Below, piece by piece: positions 43,872 through 53,267 of a DNA stretch of 64,000 bases. The notes beneath the pieces were generated by a model. The model saw only the letters and a program-made list of their open reading frames with translations. It was not told where the DNA came from and did no database searches. Source of the DNA: Lachnospiraceae bacterium AC2012 (GTDB lineage Bacteria > Bacillota > Clostridia > Lachnospirales > Lachnospiraceae). Made by a program: the position numbers and the translations under genes. The stretch lies in the NCBI GenBank assembly GCA_000702525.1, contig JNIN01000001.1:744001-808000 (forward strand), in the 5' to 3' direction. Numbering within the stretch: position 1 is the stretch's first letter; each line of letters opens with the position of its first letter.

Positions 43872-44933
43872 CTATCGTCGATTCCAACCAAATCGATCCC
43901 CACGGTCAATAACCAACTCATAGCCGATGGACTTCATCCGCTGGTCCAAGCAGCCTCTGCACTGGGCAGATTCTTCGCCCGTACAAATCTTATTCTCATA
44001 TAATTCATACTGTTTTCTCACACCCACCGGTGTCAAATTCGGCATCACAACATTGGCACCGGATTCTATGCCAAGTTCTCTTCCCCTTGGATGCATCGTT
44101 CCAAGCGCTGTCGTCGCCGGAAGTAAAATCTCGGGATAAATCAAACGAATCAAAGACAGGAGGAAACAAGTCATCTCCACTGTTCCACTCTTTTCCCCAC
44201 GAAATGGTGTCTCATGATGTACGATATATGGGCCAATCCCACACATATCCGGCTTGAAATCCTCAATAAACTGAAGTTCCATTGCCAGATCCTCCACTTT
44301 CTGATACGGAGGTTCCACCATAAAACCAGCCCCCACCTGATATCCAATCTCCTTTAACGTCCGAAGACAATCCATACGATGCTTCCAGGACATCTCCTCC
44401 GGATGCAATTTCCGATAGAGATCTTCATTCGCTGTCTCATGACGAAGCAAATAGCGATTCGCACCGGCATCAAAAAATGCCTGATAGCTTTCCCGCTCTT
44501 TTTCCCCAATCGACAGTGTAATCGCAACATCACGATGCTGTTCCCTGATCTTACGAACCAAAGAGCAAATGCGATCATCCGTATAATAAGGATCTTCGCC
44601 CCCCTGCAAAACAAAGGTACGAAAACCAAGTTGATATCCTTCTTCTGTGCTCTGTAGAATCTCATCTTCGCTAAGTCGATATCGCTCTACCGTAGCATTT
44701 CCACGACGGATTCCACAATACAGGCAATTGTTTTTGCAAATATTTGTAAATTCAATCAAGCCTCTTGTATAAACAGCATTCCCATAGAAATGCTGCCGCA
44801 CAGCCACCGCTTTCTTTGCCGCATATTCCGCCAACTCATCACTACGATTTTTCAGCAGATAAACATACTCATCAAAAGCTAAATGATGCTCTCGCTCTAA
44901 TTGATCAATATATGCTTTCCCTCTTTGATCCAT
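43872..44933 (-). CDS. hydE: [FeFe]-hydrogenase radical SAM maturase HydE
   Basis: 353 residues from the ATG at 44933 (GGGTGG five bases upstream). Radical SAM protein related to BioB; builds an Fe-S precursor of the H-cluster. Motif C-x3-C-x2-C in NICKNNCLYCGIRRGN, then LQGGEDPYYTDD and GAGFMVEPPYQ. First gene of the maturation operon, with a TATAAT element about 40 bases upstream. Confidence 0.95.
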   Translation of the reverse strand: MDQRGKAYIDQLEREHHLAFDEYVYLLKNRSDELAEYAAKKAVAVRQHFYGNAVYTRGLIEFTNICKNNCLYCGIRRGNATVERYRLSEDEILQSTEEGYQLGFRTFVLQGGEDPYYTDDRICSLVRKIREQHRDVAITLSIGEKERESYQAFFDAGANRYLLRHETANEDLYRKLHPEEMSWKHRMDCLRTLKEIGYQVGAGFMVEPPYQKVEDLAMELQFIEDFKPDMCGIGPYIVHHETPFRGEKSGTVEMTCFLLSLIRLIYPEILLPATTALGTMHPRGRELGIESGANVVMPNLTPVGVRKQYELYENKICTGEESAQCRGCLDQRMKSIGYELVIDRGDRFGWNRR

Positions 44934-45020
44934 AAAAACCACCCTACTGTAATACTCTTAGGTCTCATTATAATACAACCGTTATCGAATTTGTATATTT
45001 TTTAACAATCTTTTTCAGTA

Positions 45021-45050
45021 AAAAAAGAGGACAGCCATTCGACTGTCCTC
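45021..45050 (-). terminator. Terminator of the polytopic membrane protein gene
   Basis: Perfect 8-bp stem GAGGACAG/CTGTCCTC (45027-45034 with 45043-45050), followed on the minus strand by six or more T. Confidence 0.82.
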
Positions 45051-45077
45051 TCAAAATATCGATATCTACGAAACCAA

Positions 45078-46199
45078 TTAAGCTTCTGCTCTTTCCATAG
45101 CTTCTTCGAAATCCTTTGTTCCCTTGAATACTTCATTAGAGTATGGGTTCTTACCCATTGCAACGGAACGCTTAATAATAACAGAGATACATACAACGTT
45201 AATAACGATTGCACATACTGCAACAAATCCCTGCATTCTAGGATCTGCTGTAATACCCATAGAAGAAATGATTTCGCCAGCCTTAGCTGTCTTTCCTTCT
45301 CCAGCATTGTAAAGTGCAATAGCCTTCTCATAGAGATCCATAGTTGTAATACCGTTTTTAGTAGCTCCACCGTATACAACTGGAAGGGCTGCTGCAAACT
45401 TGCTGCTAAGCTGGAACTGAGGTACAACCTGAGCCCACATACACCAGATTGCAAGTGTGTTTGCACGGTTCTGAATCCAAGCACCCTTGTTCCAGATTGC
45501 ATTTGCAAATGTAGGAGCAAGAAGAAGTGCAACACCGCAATACCATGTATGAGTAGGAAGGTTCAAATAAGTATATTCGAAGTTCCATACATCATATGCA
45601 AGGATAAACCAAATTGTCATATCTGGCCATAACATATCGGACTGATTCTTGTCCTTTGATGTGTAAAGGTGTACACAACCTGTCATACAGAAGATGTTGA
45701 TCATACCTGCGATTGCGTTGAGGATATTCCACCAACCACCGTAGATGAATACACCTTCGTTAGATGCCCACCAAGCACCACTGAAATCACCAGTGATAGA
45801 GTAAGCAGCTAAAGCAGATTCCATATCAGATACATTAGCGATCATGATATTTGCTGCTACGATTAACCAAGGGAACCAAGCGAACCATTTTTCTTTACCA
45901 ATGCCCCACTTATACTTGATCATCATAAAGCCTACGCATCCGATATCAGCTGCATAAAGCTTGAAGTAATGGAACCAACCGTCCATGAATGCTACTGTTG
46001 GGTTTTCGGATCCACCGAACATACCAACATGTGCAAGAATAAAGTAAACTGTAAGAATTACTGGGATGATAACAAATACTACCATTCCACCGACCTTTGT
46101 TCTACGGCCAATTTCATTCATGATAATTAAGCCTGCGAACGCGAGCAACCAGCCTACCAGCTGCATTGTCGCATGGTCACTGTAAAGTTGAAAAAACAT
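45078..46199 (-). CDS. Polytopic membrane protein of unknown function
   Basis: 373 residues, eight or nine membrane helices, very rich in Trp/Tyr/Phe (for example WFAWFPWLIVAANIM, GGWWNILNAIAG, IWFILAYDVWNFEY). No signal peptide, no transport motif I know. The last 40 residues are polar and end acidic (EEAMERAEA), likely cytoplasmic. From memory it resembles the family Pfam calls DUF5692; this was not checked. It has a near-consensus promoter, GGAGGAG ribosome site and a strong terminator, so it is a highly expressed single-gene unit. Function unknown. Confidence 0.75.
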   Translation of the reverse strand: MFFQLYSDHATMQLVGWLLAFAGLIIMNEIGRRTKVGGMVVFVIIPVILTVYFILAHVGMFGGSENPTVAFMDGWFHYFKLYAADIGCVGFMMIKYKWGIGKEKWFAWFPWLIVAANIMIANVSDMESALAAYSITGDFSGAWWASNEGVFIYGGWWNILNAIAGMINIFCMTGCVHLYTSKDKNQSDMLWPDMTIWFILAYDVWNFEYTYLNLPTHTWYCGVALLLAPTFANAIWNKGAWIQNRANTLAIWCMWAQVVPQFQLSSKFAAALPVVYGGATKNGITTMDLYEKAIALYNAGEGKTAKAGEIISSMGITADPRMQGFVAVCAIVINVVCISVIIKRSVAMGKNPYSNEVFKGTKDFEEAMERAEA

Positions 46200-46244
46200 T
46201 TAGACTCCTCCTCTTTAAACTTATTTTTTCAAAACTATATGCTT

Positions 46245-46273
46245 ATTATAAATCTACGAAAATGTTTTTTCAA
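46245..46273 (-). promoter_or_regulatory. Strong promoter of the membrane protein gene
   Basis: Minus-strand TTGAAA (46273-46268), 17-base spacer, perfect TATAAT (46250-46245), about 45 bases before the start codon. Confidence 0.75.
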
Positions 46274-46368
46274 TCGTAGACATGCGTGAACATATATACA
46301 ATTCTTGCATAATGTTCATAGCCAAAAGCATATGGTTTTACAGCCTCTAACAAACGAAAACGAAAAAT

Positions 46369-47859
46369 CTATAAAGCCGCAATAAATCTACGGAATGCTT
46401 CCAATCCTTCTTCCGTGCATTTATAAACACCGGCATCCTCTAATACCTGGCAGAATACCTTACCAACTTCCTGCTGAAGGACTTCTTCTACGTTGGATGC
46501 GTTCACATCCTCATAGTGTGCCATAAATTCATCCACCCAATCTGCGTGCTTTGCAATGGATTCCATACTACGAATATCCTTGTGATTTACAATCGCATCT
46601 GCAAGTTCCTCGAGCTCGCCCTTCAGACGACTTGGAAGAACCGCTAAGCCCATTACTTCAATTAATCCAATATTTTCTTTCTTGATATGATGAAGCTTCT
46701 CATGTGGATGATATACGCCAAGTGGATGTTCCTCTGTCGTAATATTATTACGAAGTGCAAGATCTAATTCATAGAACTCTCCACGCTTTCTAGCAATTGG
46801 TGTAATCGTATTATGAGGTTCCCCATCCGTCTCCGCAAATACGAATGCTTCCTCATCTGTATATCCGCGCCAAACCTTTAAAATATGGTCTGCCAGATCG
46901 ATGATTCGCTTCTCATCTTTGCACTGCAGACGAATCACGGAAAGTGGCCATTTCACAATGCCCGCTGTCACATCTTCATAACCGGAAACCGTGAACTTCT
47001 CAATAAAATCCGCTTTTTCCATAGCGAAAGTATAATGTCCTCCCTGGAAATGATCATGCGACAGAATCGAACCACCAACAATTGGTAAATCCGCATTGGA
47101 ACCCAGGAAGTAATGAGGGAACTGCTTTACGAAATCGAATAACTTCTGGAACGTTGCTCTCTCAATCTTCATTGGTGTATGCTGCCCATTAAACACGATG
47201 CAATGCTCGTTGTAATATACATAAGGGCTGTACTGGAATCCCCATTTTCCGCCGTTTACTGTAATCGGAATAATACGATGATTCTCTCTCGCCGGATGAT
47301 TCACTCTGCCTCGATATCCCTCATTTTCCACGCATAACTGACATTTTGGATAAGCAGACTGCTTGGCATTCTTAGCTGCCGCAATCGCTTTCGGATCCTT
47401 CTCCGGTTTGGATAGATTAATCGTAATATCCAATGTTCCATAGTCTGTCTCGACTGTCCAGCGCTTATCCTTCGCAACTCTAGCACTTCGGATATAATTG
47501 CTGTTTCTGCTAAGTTCATAGAAATAATTCGTCGCCTCTTCCGGTGAAACCGCATACTTCTCAAAAAAGTTTCTCTGTACTTCTGCCGGTCTAGGAAGCA
47601 AACAATTCATAAGCTTGGTATCAAAAAGATCCCGATAAACAATGCTATCCTCAATCAAGCCCTTCTTCACAGCTTCATCGAGAAGATCTCCTAAAACTTC
47701 TTCCAAATCAATATTTTCTAAATCACATTCTGGATCTGTAAATTCATCTTCATCCATTACATCCAAAAGTAAATTGGTTGTGTAAATACGCTCGCACTCT
47801 GGTGTTAACCCCTTCTTAACCCCATATTCTACAAGCTTTTTCAAACTTTCCTGTAACAT
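46369..47859 (-). CDS. galT: UDP-glucose:hexose-1-phosphate uridylyltransferase (GalT, Firmicutes type)
   Basis: 496 residues from the ATG at 47859 (AGGAG six bases upstream; a second ATG one codon earlier is equally open). Leloir pathway enzyme exchanging UMP between UDP-glucose and galactose 1-phosphate. The long Firmicutes type (GalT2) is recognised from length and from SHDHFQGGHYTF with the active-site histidines, and GGKWGFQYSPYVYYNEHCI. galK and galE are not in the window. It would process galactose released by the GH2/GH36 operon. Confidence 0.94.
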   Translation of the reverse strand: MLQESLKKLVEYGVKKGLTPECERIYTTNLLLDVMDEDEFTDPECDLENIDLEEVLGDLLDEAVKKGLIEDSIVYRDLFDTKLMNCLLPRPAEVQRNFFEKYAVSPEEATNYFYELSRNSNYIRSARVAKDKRWTVETDYGTLDITINLSKPEKDPKAIAAAKNAKQSAYPKCQLCVENEGYRGRVNHPARENHRIIPITVNGGKWGFQYSPYVYYNEHCIVFNGQHTPMKIERATFQKLFDFVKQFPHYFLGSNADLPIVGGSILSHDHFQGGHYTFAMEKADFIEKFTVSGYEDVTAGIVKWPLSVIRLQCKDEKRIIDLADHILKVWRGYTDEEAFVFAETDGEPHNTITPIARKRGEFYELDLALRNNITTEEHPLGVYHPHEKLHHIKKENIGLIEVMGLAVLPSRLKGELEELADAIVNHKDIRSMESIAKHADWVDEFMAHYEDVNASNVEEVLQQEVGKVFCQVLEDAGVYKCTEEGLEAFRRFIAAL

Positions 47860-47924
47860 CATGGTCTCCTTTTCTCTATTTCTTATACTCAACCCATCCT
47901 ATCCTCGTATCCCCATACGAAAAA

Positions 47925-47945
47925 GGCGAACCATACCGGTTCGCC
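47925..47945. terminator. Terminator between tcdA and galT
   Basis: Perfect 8-bp stem GGCGAACC/GGTTCGCC (47925-47932 with 47938-47945), A-run on the left and TTTTA on the right, so active in either direction; on the minus strand it ends tcdA. Confidence 0.82.
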
Positions 47946-48055
47946 TTTTATTATAGCTTTTTTACTATTCTTTGGTTGTTCAATTACGTATACATAACGC
48001 GCAAATTCAATCATTTTTATGCAAATTCAATGATGCATCCGAATATCCTACACCC

Positions 48056-48772
48056 TTAAACAGCATCTGGTTCATGATGCACACCGGATAAATCCTGTAC
48101 CACTTCTGCTGCAATCATCATTCCAACAACCGGAGGAACGAATGCAATAGAAGCAGGGAAACGAACCGACTCTTCCGTCAATGGCTTTCTCGGCTTCTCT
48201 CTGGAATAAACCACCTTGCACTTATTTACATGGCGTTTTTTCAATTCCTTACGCATCACCTTTGCCAACGGATCTACGCTGGTCTGATAGATATCAGCGA
48301 CGCGGAAAGAACCCGGATTTAATTTATTTCCAGCGCCCATAGAACTAATCACCGGAACACCAGCCTCTTTTGCCTCCATGATTATCTGTATTTTCGCTGT
48401 AACCGTGTCCACAGCATCAACCACATAATCATATAAGCCAAAGTCAAATTGATCCGCTGTCTCCGGCAAATAGAAGCATTTGTGTACATTCACAATACAC
48501 GATGGATTGATATCATGGATTCTCTCTTCCATCACATCCACCTTGTATTTTCCAATTGACTGATGTGTAGCAATCAACTGACGGTTAATATTTGTGATAT
48601 CCACCGTATCATGATCGATAATATCAATTGTACCTACGCCGGATCTAACCAATGCTTCAACCGCATGGCCACCAACGCCACCAACTCCAAAAACTGCTAC
48701 TCTTGAATTTGATAATTTCTCAACTGCTTCTCGACCAATCAAGAGCTCTGTTCTCATAAATTCTTCTGCCAT
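48056..48772 (-). CDS. tcdA: tRNA threonylcarbamoyladenosine dehydratase
   Basis: 238 residues. E1-like enzyme that cyclises t6A to ct6A in tRNAs. Nucleotide-binding GVGGVGGHAVEALVRSG at residues 30-46, the NINRQ motif (DITNINRQLIATH), AVDTVTAKI and SSMGAGNKLNP. The ribosome site before the ATG is weak; a second ATG five codons in is possible, but the longer form aligns with the usual family start. Single gene with its own terminator. Confidence 0.92.
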   Translation of the reverse strand: MAEEFMRTELLIGREAVEKLSNSRVAVFGVGGVGGHAVEALVRSGVGTIDIIDHDTVDITNINRQLIATHQSIGKYKVDVMEERIHDINPSCIVNVHKCFYLPETADQFDFGLYDYVVDAVDTVTAKIQIIMEAKEAGVPVISSMGAGNKLNPGSFRVADIYQTSVDPLAKVMRKELKKRHVNKCKVVYSREKPRKPLTEESVRFPASIAFVPPVVGMMIAAEVVQDLSGVHHEPDAV

Positions 48773-48811
48773 ACTACTCTAATATACCATCCTAATTTAA
48801 ACTGCCACCAA

Positions 48812-49345
48812 TTATAAATGAGAACCCCTTCTCTTTTCAACTGCTATTACAGACAATCCAGAAACGCTCATAATAAACATCCAAACCCAAATCATCTTTG
48901 AATCCTCTGTCTTCGGAGCTGTTGAACCGGCAGTTGTTGCTGTAGTCGTCGCAGTAGTTGCAGTTGTTGTAACTGCTGGTGATTCTGTATCCGCTGCTGG
49001 AGTTGTCTCACTTCCAGTAACCGTCACTTTCTTTGTTATAAGTCCGTTTTCACCATCATAATCTCCAGCCTTAACTGTATATGTACCATTTGCCAGATTA
49101 ATTGTGCTTTTATAAGCACTATTCTCTACTCCCGTTGTCTCGATATAGACGAGATTTATTCCAGCCTCATCATATACAAGAATCGCAACGGCAAGACAAT
49201 CCTCAGTTGTTGTACCACTGATTGTCAGTTTGCCATTTGAACCATCTGCATCCATTGTCGTAACACTTGCCGCCATCACAATAGAAGAAGGAAGCAATAA
49301 CATCGCAATCAATAAAATAGATAAAACCAATCCATATTTTCTCAT
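48812..49345 (-). CDS. Exported protein with Thr-rich linker and sorting-signal-like C terminus
   Basis: 177 residues from the ATG at 49345 with AGGAGG eight bases upstream. Signal peptide (about 1-24, ending VMAAS), one beta-sandwich-like domain (about 30-105, similar in feel to Ig-like modules: LTISGTTTEDCLAV...TYTVKAGDYDG), a Thr/Ala linker, then APKTEDS, a hydrophobic stretch and the basic end EKRRGSHL. This layout is that of a sortase substrate, with PKTED in place of the more common PKTGD, so wall attachment is likely but not certain. Twelve bases downstream of a second exported protein gene. Confidence 0.75.
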   Translation of the reverse strand: MRKYGLVLSILLIAMLLLPSSIVMAASVTTMDADGSNGKLTISGTTTEDCLAVAILVYDEAGINLVYIETTGVENSAYKSTINLANGTYTVKAGDYDGENGLITKKVTVTGSETTPAADTESPAVTTTATTATTTATTAGSTAPKTEDSKMIWVWMFIMSVSGLSVIAVEKRRGSHL

Positions 49346-49357
49346 GTTATTCACCTC

Positions 49358-50980
49358 CTAGTAGACAATCATTCTCTTTGAAATGTCAAAGTAGTAACCC
49401 GTATCAGCCCCCGCCTGGATACCCTTAAAGCTTGTGCCATCCAGTGTTCCCGCTTTCACTGCCATATAAGCTACACCGACAAGATTCTCATCTAAATCAG
49501 TTACATAGCTCGTACACTTCAAATTCGTTCCACCAAAACTATCTGTATTTTCTGGTGAAAGAATCGCAAGTTTTGTAGAGCCATCACTATAATACTTCGT
49601 TGCAACAACATCGTATTCAGAATATGTTTCATTTCCATCATAATAGAATTCTGCTACAACCTTCGGATTCGTTACATTCGGTCCTTTCGTATCATGTGCT
49701 CGGAAACAAGTACGCTGAATTGTAACATAGTAAGTATCCTCAGTCGTTGTAACCTTAAATTCAACTGCCACATAGAAATTAGAATTAAATACTACATCAA
49801 ATGTACCATCTGAATTTTTCGTTACAGAAACCGCATTTGCAGGAACATCCAAAGGCTCTACGCTCGTAATCGTACTAAGTGACCTATCTGTACTTCCAAA
49901 GTGAGCACTCGGTTCTAACAAGAAGGATTCATAGAGTGCCGGGCTATCCTTCGTTGTACCTGTTAAATCTACTTCATTTGAGAAAAAGATTGGTTCCCAC
50001 CATCCAGGGAAATAGGTATAATCATCCGGATTAATACTAAATTGCATTCCCTGATAATCCGTAGAATCATAGATAGTTGCTCTAAAAACTCGATCTCCAT
50101 TTGTGCAGATCGTAGATTCACCATCAATTGCACCACATGGATCGATTGCATATGTTCTAAGCACGTCTTCATTTTCTGTCAACGCAGCTTCAAATTCTGT
50201 AAATGATGCGAATGCTCTCTCTGTCAGAGAATCATCTGTAAAGATAAAATCCTGTGATGATTCCCAGAGCCAATAATGCTTTTCATTTTGAATGGTAAGC
50301 TGCTCTCCCGTGTCGATATCCTTAACATCTGTAACCGGTATGCTATTCATAATTGGATGATTCTCGGAATCTAAGGTCCGCAAATTAGCAATTTTACAGA
50401 TGCAAAGTGCATCACTTGCACCGGCCCATGCAAACCAAACATTTCCGGAAAAATCTATATCATGATGCTCTTCACTTTGGTTTCCACCTTCTTGGCCACC
50501 TCCCTGGTCGCCTCCGGCATGTGGATTATAAAGTGTAAATGCATAGGAATTTGCCAATTCACTTAACGGAATCTGAACACCTGCCTCATAATCAGCTGTT
50601 ACATCTTCATCACCGAGTTTTACACCTAAACCTGCGCCCTGAACCTGAACCAAAAGAATCTCTGTGCCATTGATCATATGGTCACCACAATTCGTTCCTG
50701 TAGTAATTGAAAACTCCGTCTCTTTACCATTTGACGAAACTCCATTCACACCCAGATAATCACCCAATTGTCCTGACTCGCTACCGCTAGCGTACAGCGA
50801 CCATGACACATTGTAGTTACTTGGTGGATTTGTCCCCTCTGCAATAACAATAGAAAACCGGGTTGAATACGTCGTTGGGCCATCAGCCCACGCCATTAAT
50901 TTCAACCCGGAAAACATTCCCATAAGGACTAATGCAAATACAGAAACTCCCACAAAGACTTTTTTCATAACTCTTCCCAT
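49358..50980 (-). CDS. Large secreted protein of unknown function
   Basis: 540 residues from the ATG at 50980 (AAGGAG nine bases upstream; ATG codons at 50986 and 50968 are also possible). Signal peptide (KKVFVGVSVFALVLMGMFSG...AWADG), a beta-rich domain (about 40-155), a Gly/Gln/Glu linker (GGDQGGGQEGGNQSEEHH), and a long beta-rich remainder with many Thr, Asp and Tyr. No membrane anchor, no catalytic motif and no recognised family. It is probably held at the surface or released; the downstream gene with the sorting-like signal may be its partner. Both are under one promoter with an 18-bp palindrome. Confidence 0.72.
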   Translation of the reverse strand: MGRVMKKVFVGVSVFALVLMGMFSGLKLMAWADGPTTYSTRFSIVIAEGTNPPSNYNVSWSLYASGSESGQLGDYLGVNGVSSNGKETEFSITTGTNCGDHMINGTEILLVQVQGAGLGVKLGDEDVTADYEAGVQIPLSELANSYAFTLYNPHAGGDQGGGQEGGNQSEEHHDIDFSGNVWFAWAGASDALCICKIANLRTLDSENHPIMNSIPVTDVKDIDTGEQLTIQNEKHYWLWESSQDFIFTDDSLTERAFASFTEFEAALTENEDVLRTYAIDPCGAIDGESTICTNGDRVFRATIYDSTDYQGMQFSINPDDYTYFPGWWEPIFFSNEVDLTGTTKDSPALYESFLLEPSAHFGSTDRSLSTITSVEPLDVPANAVSVTKNSDGTFDVVFNSNFYVAVEFKVTTTEDTYYVTIQRTCFRAHDTKGPNVTNPKVVAEFYYDGNETYSEYDVVATKYYSDGSTKLAILSPENTDSFGGTNLKCTSYVTDLDENLVGVAYMAVKAGTLDGTSFKGIQAGADTGYYFDISKRMIVY

Positions 50981-51009
50981 AAGCATGTTCTCCTTCTACA
51001 CTATATAAA

Positions 51010-51027
51010 ATTGTATCTAGATACAAT
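51010..51027. promoter_or_regulatory. Perfect 18-bp palindrome at the promoter of the exported pair
   Basis: ATTGTATCTAGATACAAT, fully self-complementary, begins just after a minus-strand TATAAT (51035-51030) and about 25 bases before the start codon. No good -35 is visible. A repressor binding here would cover the transcript start. Confidence 0.6.
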
Positions 51028-51107
51028 CATTATAGCACCGGGAAAACATTTCTGTTTTATGCATAATCCACTATTCCATTGTTATAAAAATATGCAATAT
51101 TTACATA

Positions 51108-53267
51108 TTACTCTCTGACAAGCTCTAGAAAATCCTCATAGCTGATCTTCGATAAATCAAGTTCTACAACCCCGTCATAATAAGATTTTTCACCGTCTTC
51201 CTCTGTCATATCCGCTGAAACAGAAATCTCAATATAATTATCCGCATCCTGATCCATCTTATAATACAAGGATGCATATGTCGATTTCAAATACGGTGCA
51301 ATCTCATCGATTCGATCGTCATCCGTGATTTCATAATAATCACTCTCATATCCCGTCTCATCATAGATAGAAACACTCAAACTTCTAATATATTCTGACG
51401 AAATATAGTTCTCATGATATAATCCAATTTCTTCTAAGAATCCCAATGTATTCGTGTACGTTGGATAAATCTCATAGGAAGATGTCATCGTAGACACTCC
51501 ACTTCCATTTCCCAATGTCAGTGTCACATCCATAGATCCCACAACATCCTCGGATGTAACGAGGGAATAATTATATCCAACCAGATCTTTTCGATAGTTC
51601 GATATAAATTCCTCATACAAATCTGCACCTATTTCTGTTCGATTAATAAAACCATTCTGGAATGTCAGTTGCACCGTATTTGCATCTGCAATCTGATCAT
51701 TTGAGAAGAATACATAAGAACTCTCATGATATTCATCCGATCCCATAATATTATCGAGCAGCGCAGTATCCACATCCGGATCCAGCACAATCGTACGATA
51801 GATTGTCTTACCATTCTTTAATCTATAGATGACGGTAAAATCAAACCCTGCCTGCATATAGTTCTCCGGATTTGCATTCATATAGGCCTGGCTCTGTTTT
51901 ACAACCGGAATCAAATCCTCAACATCCGTAAGATACATATGTTCTTCATAATAATTACTAATGCTCCAATAATCCGCATTCATATCATAGACACCATCAC
52001 CGGAGCTCACATAATAATCAGAAAGAGAAGAATTTCCCTCGGAAAAGAATGCAAAGCTCTCGATTTCGTCCGCCTCTGGAATATAGGAATCATATCCCAT
52101 TAAGTCAAAGCGGAACACGCTATAAATAGCAACTGACACAACAATGGCTATTCCCATCTGCCAAAGATGCTGTCTACCAGCGTGCACATTCATCTCCATG
52201 ATGATTTCTAATAATACAGAGACTATAATTCCCGCAATGATAATTCCAATCACCGAGATAATGGTTGTATAAACACTTAGTGTGTTCGAATACAAGGAAC
52301 TAATAATCACAGTAACTGCCAGTGATGCCACAACGGTTAAAATAGGTTTCGCGATAGAGCGAACGATTGGAAATGCAAAGGCACTGCCAGCCATTTCTTC
52401 CCTTCTCTTCTGATTACAAATCAAAGCAAGTACCGTTGCTAACACGGAAAATACCAAACATAACACCAGCGGGAAAATCAGTAAATCCATATTTCCATGC
52501 ACATCTTTAAATGTCATTGCCCAATCATTCCAACGCACGGAGTACAATGCATTCGCATACCGCATTAAGGGATTCACACCATTTCGTACTAAATCAATGG
52601 AAGAATAATAATACGTCTTAAAATAAAGCGCGGTATAAAAATCAAAAATCATCTCCAGGACAGGCTCTATCGCCAACATCAAAACCGAAACCGCGGCTGC
52701 AATGATGGTTCGTCCTGTCATTTCGCAGGCAAGCACCGTAACACTATAGACGAACATAAAAATCAGAAAATTGACGATAATTCCATAGATCACATCCAAA
52801 AGCATCGCCTGATTTGCCGCCTTAAATAATGCCGCAATGATCAGTGATAAAAAAGCGCCAATCATCCACGGAACGATATAGATTACAATACCGTTCATGT
52901 AAACATTTCGAAAAACTCTGCTTTTCTTATAAGGGAGACTTCCCATAAAATCCATCATTCTAGAATCGGTAAGATACCGAAATCCCTGCAACGCGATAAT
53001 AAATCCCAATGCTGCAGAAATGACAACCGCATAGCTTCGAAAACCAATCCACGCACTCACCGCATTTAAAATCTTATACTGTGCGTATTCCGTCTGTAAT
53101 CCATAAACGGAAACACGCTCCGTAATACGGAGAATATTTACAACCGTAGCCAATGGGAAATACACGATGGAAATCAATGACACCATCAGAACCACCCATT
53201 TACGATTTTGTAAAATCAATTGAAAGAACGACTTCTTCTTATCCAATAATGCATTTCTGAATATCAT
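51108..53267 (-). CDS. ABC-2 type membrane permease of the GntR-linked ABC system
   Basis: 719 residues from the ATG at 53267 (GGAGGTGG six bases upstream), inside the end of the ATPase gene by about 29 bases. N-terminal half has about seven to eight membrane helices in the ABC-2 style (LMVSLISIVYFPLATV, YAVVISAALGFIIAL, VPWMIGAFLSLIIAAL, further pairs to about residue 390). The C-terminal third (about 395-719) is a soluble extracytoplasmic domain rich in Tyr/Asp/Ser without known motif. Substrate unknown; YtrA-type operons often deal with cell-wall-active compounds. Confidence 0.85.
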   Translation of the reverse strand: MIFRNALLDKKKSFFQLILQNRKWVVLMVSLISIVYFPLATVVNILRITERVSVYGLQTEYAQYKILNAVSAWIGFRSYAVVISAALGFIIALQGFRYLTDSRMMDFMGSLPYKKSRVFRNVYMNGIVIYIVPWMIGAFLSLIIAALFKAANQAMLLDVIYGIIVNFLIFMFVYSVTVLACEMTGRTIIAAAVSVLMLAIEPVLEMIFDFYTALYFKTYYYSSIDLVRNGVNPLMRYANALYSVRWNDWAMTFKDVHGNMDLLIFPLVLCLVFSVLATVLALICNQKRREEMAGSAFAFPIVRSIAKPILTVVASLAVTVIISSLYSNTLSVYTTIISVIGIIIAGIIVSVLLEIIMEMNVHAGRQHLWQMGIAIVVSVAIYSVFRFDLMGYDSYIPEADEIESFAFFSEGNSSLSDYYVSSGDGVYDMNADYWSISNYYEEHMYLTDVEDLIPVVKQSQAYMNANPENYMQAGFDFTVIYRLKNGKTIYRTIVLDPDVDTALLDNIMGSDEYHESSYVFFSNDQIADANTVQLTFQNGFINRTEIGADLYEEFISNYRKDLVGYNYSLVTSEDVVGSMDVTLTLGNGSGVSTMTSSYEIYPTYTNTLGFLEEIGLYHENYISSEYIRSLSVSIYDETGYESDYYEITDDDRIDEIAPYLKSTYASLYYKMDQDADNYIEISVSADMTEEDGEKSYYDGVVELDLSKISYEDFLELVRE

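Noticed and set aside
45002-45535. 177-codon minus-strand frame overlapping the polytopic membrane protein
   Set aside because: Out-of-frame shadow; it runs through the terminator hairpin and the other frame has the ribosome site and promoter.
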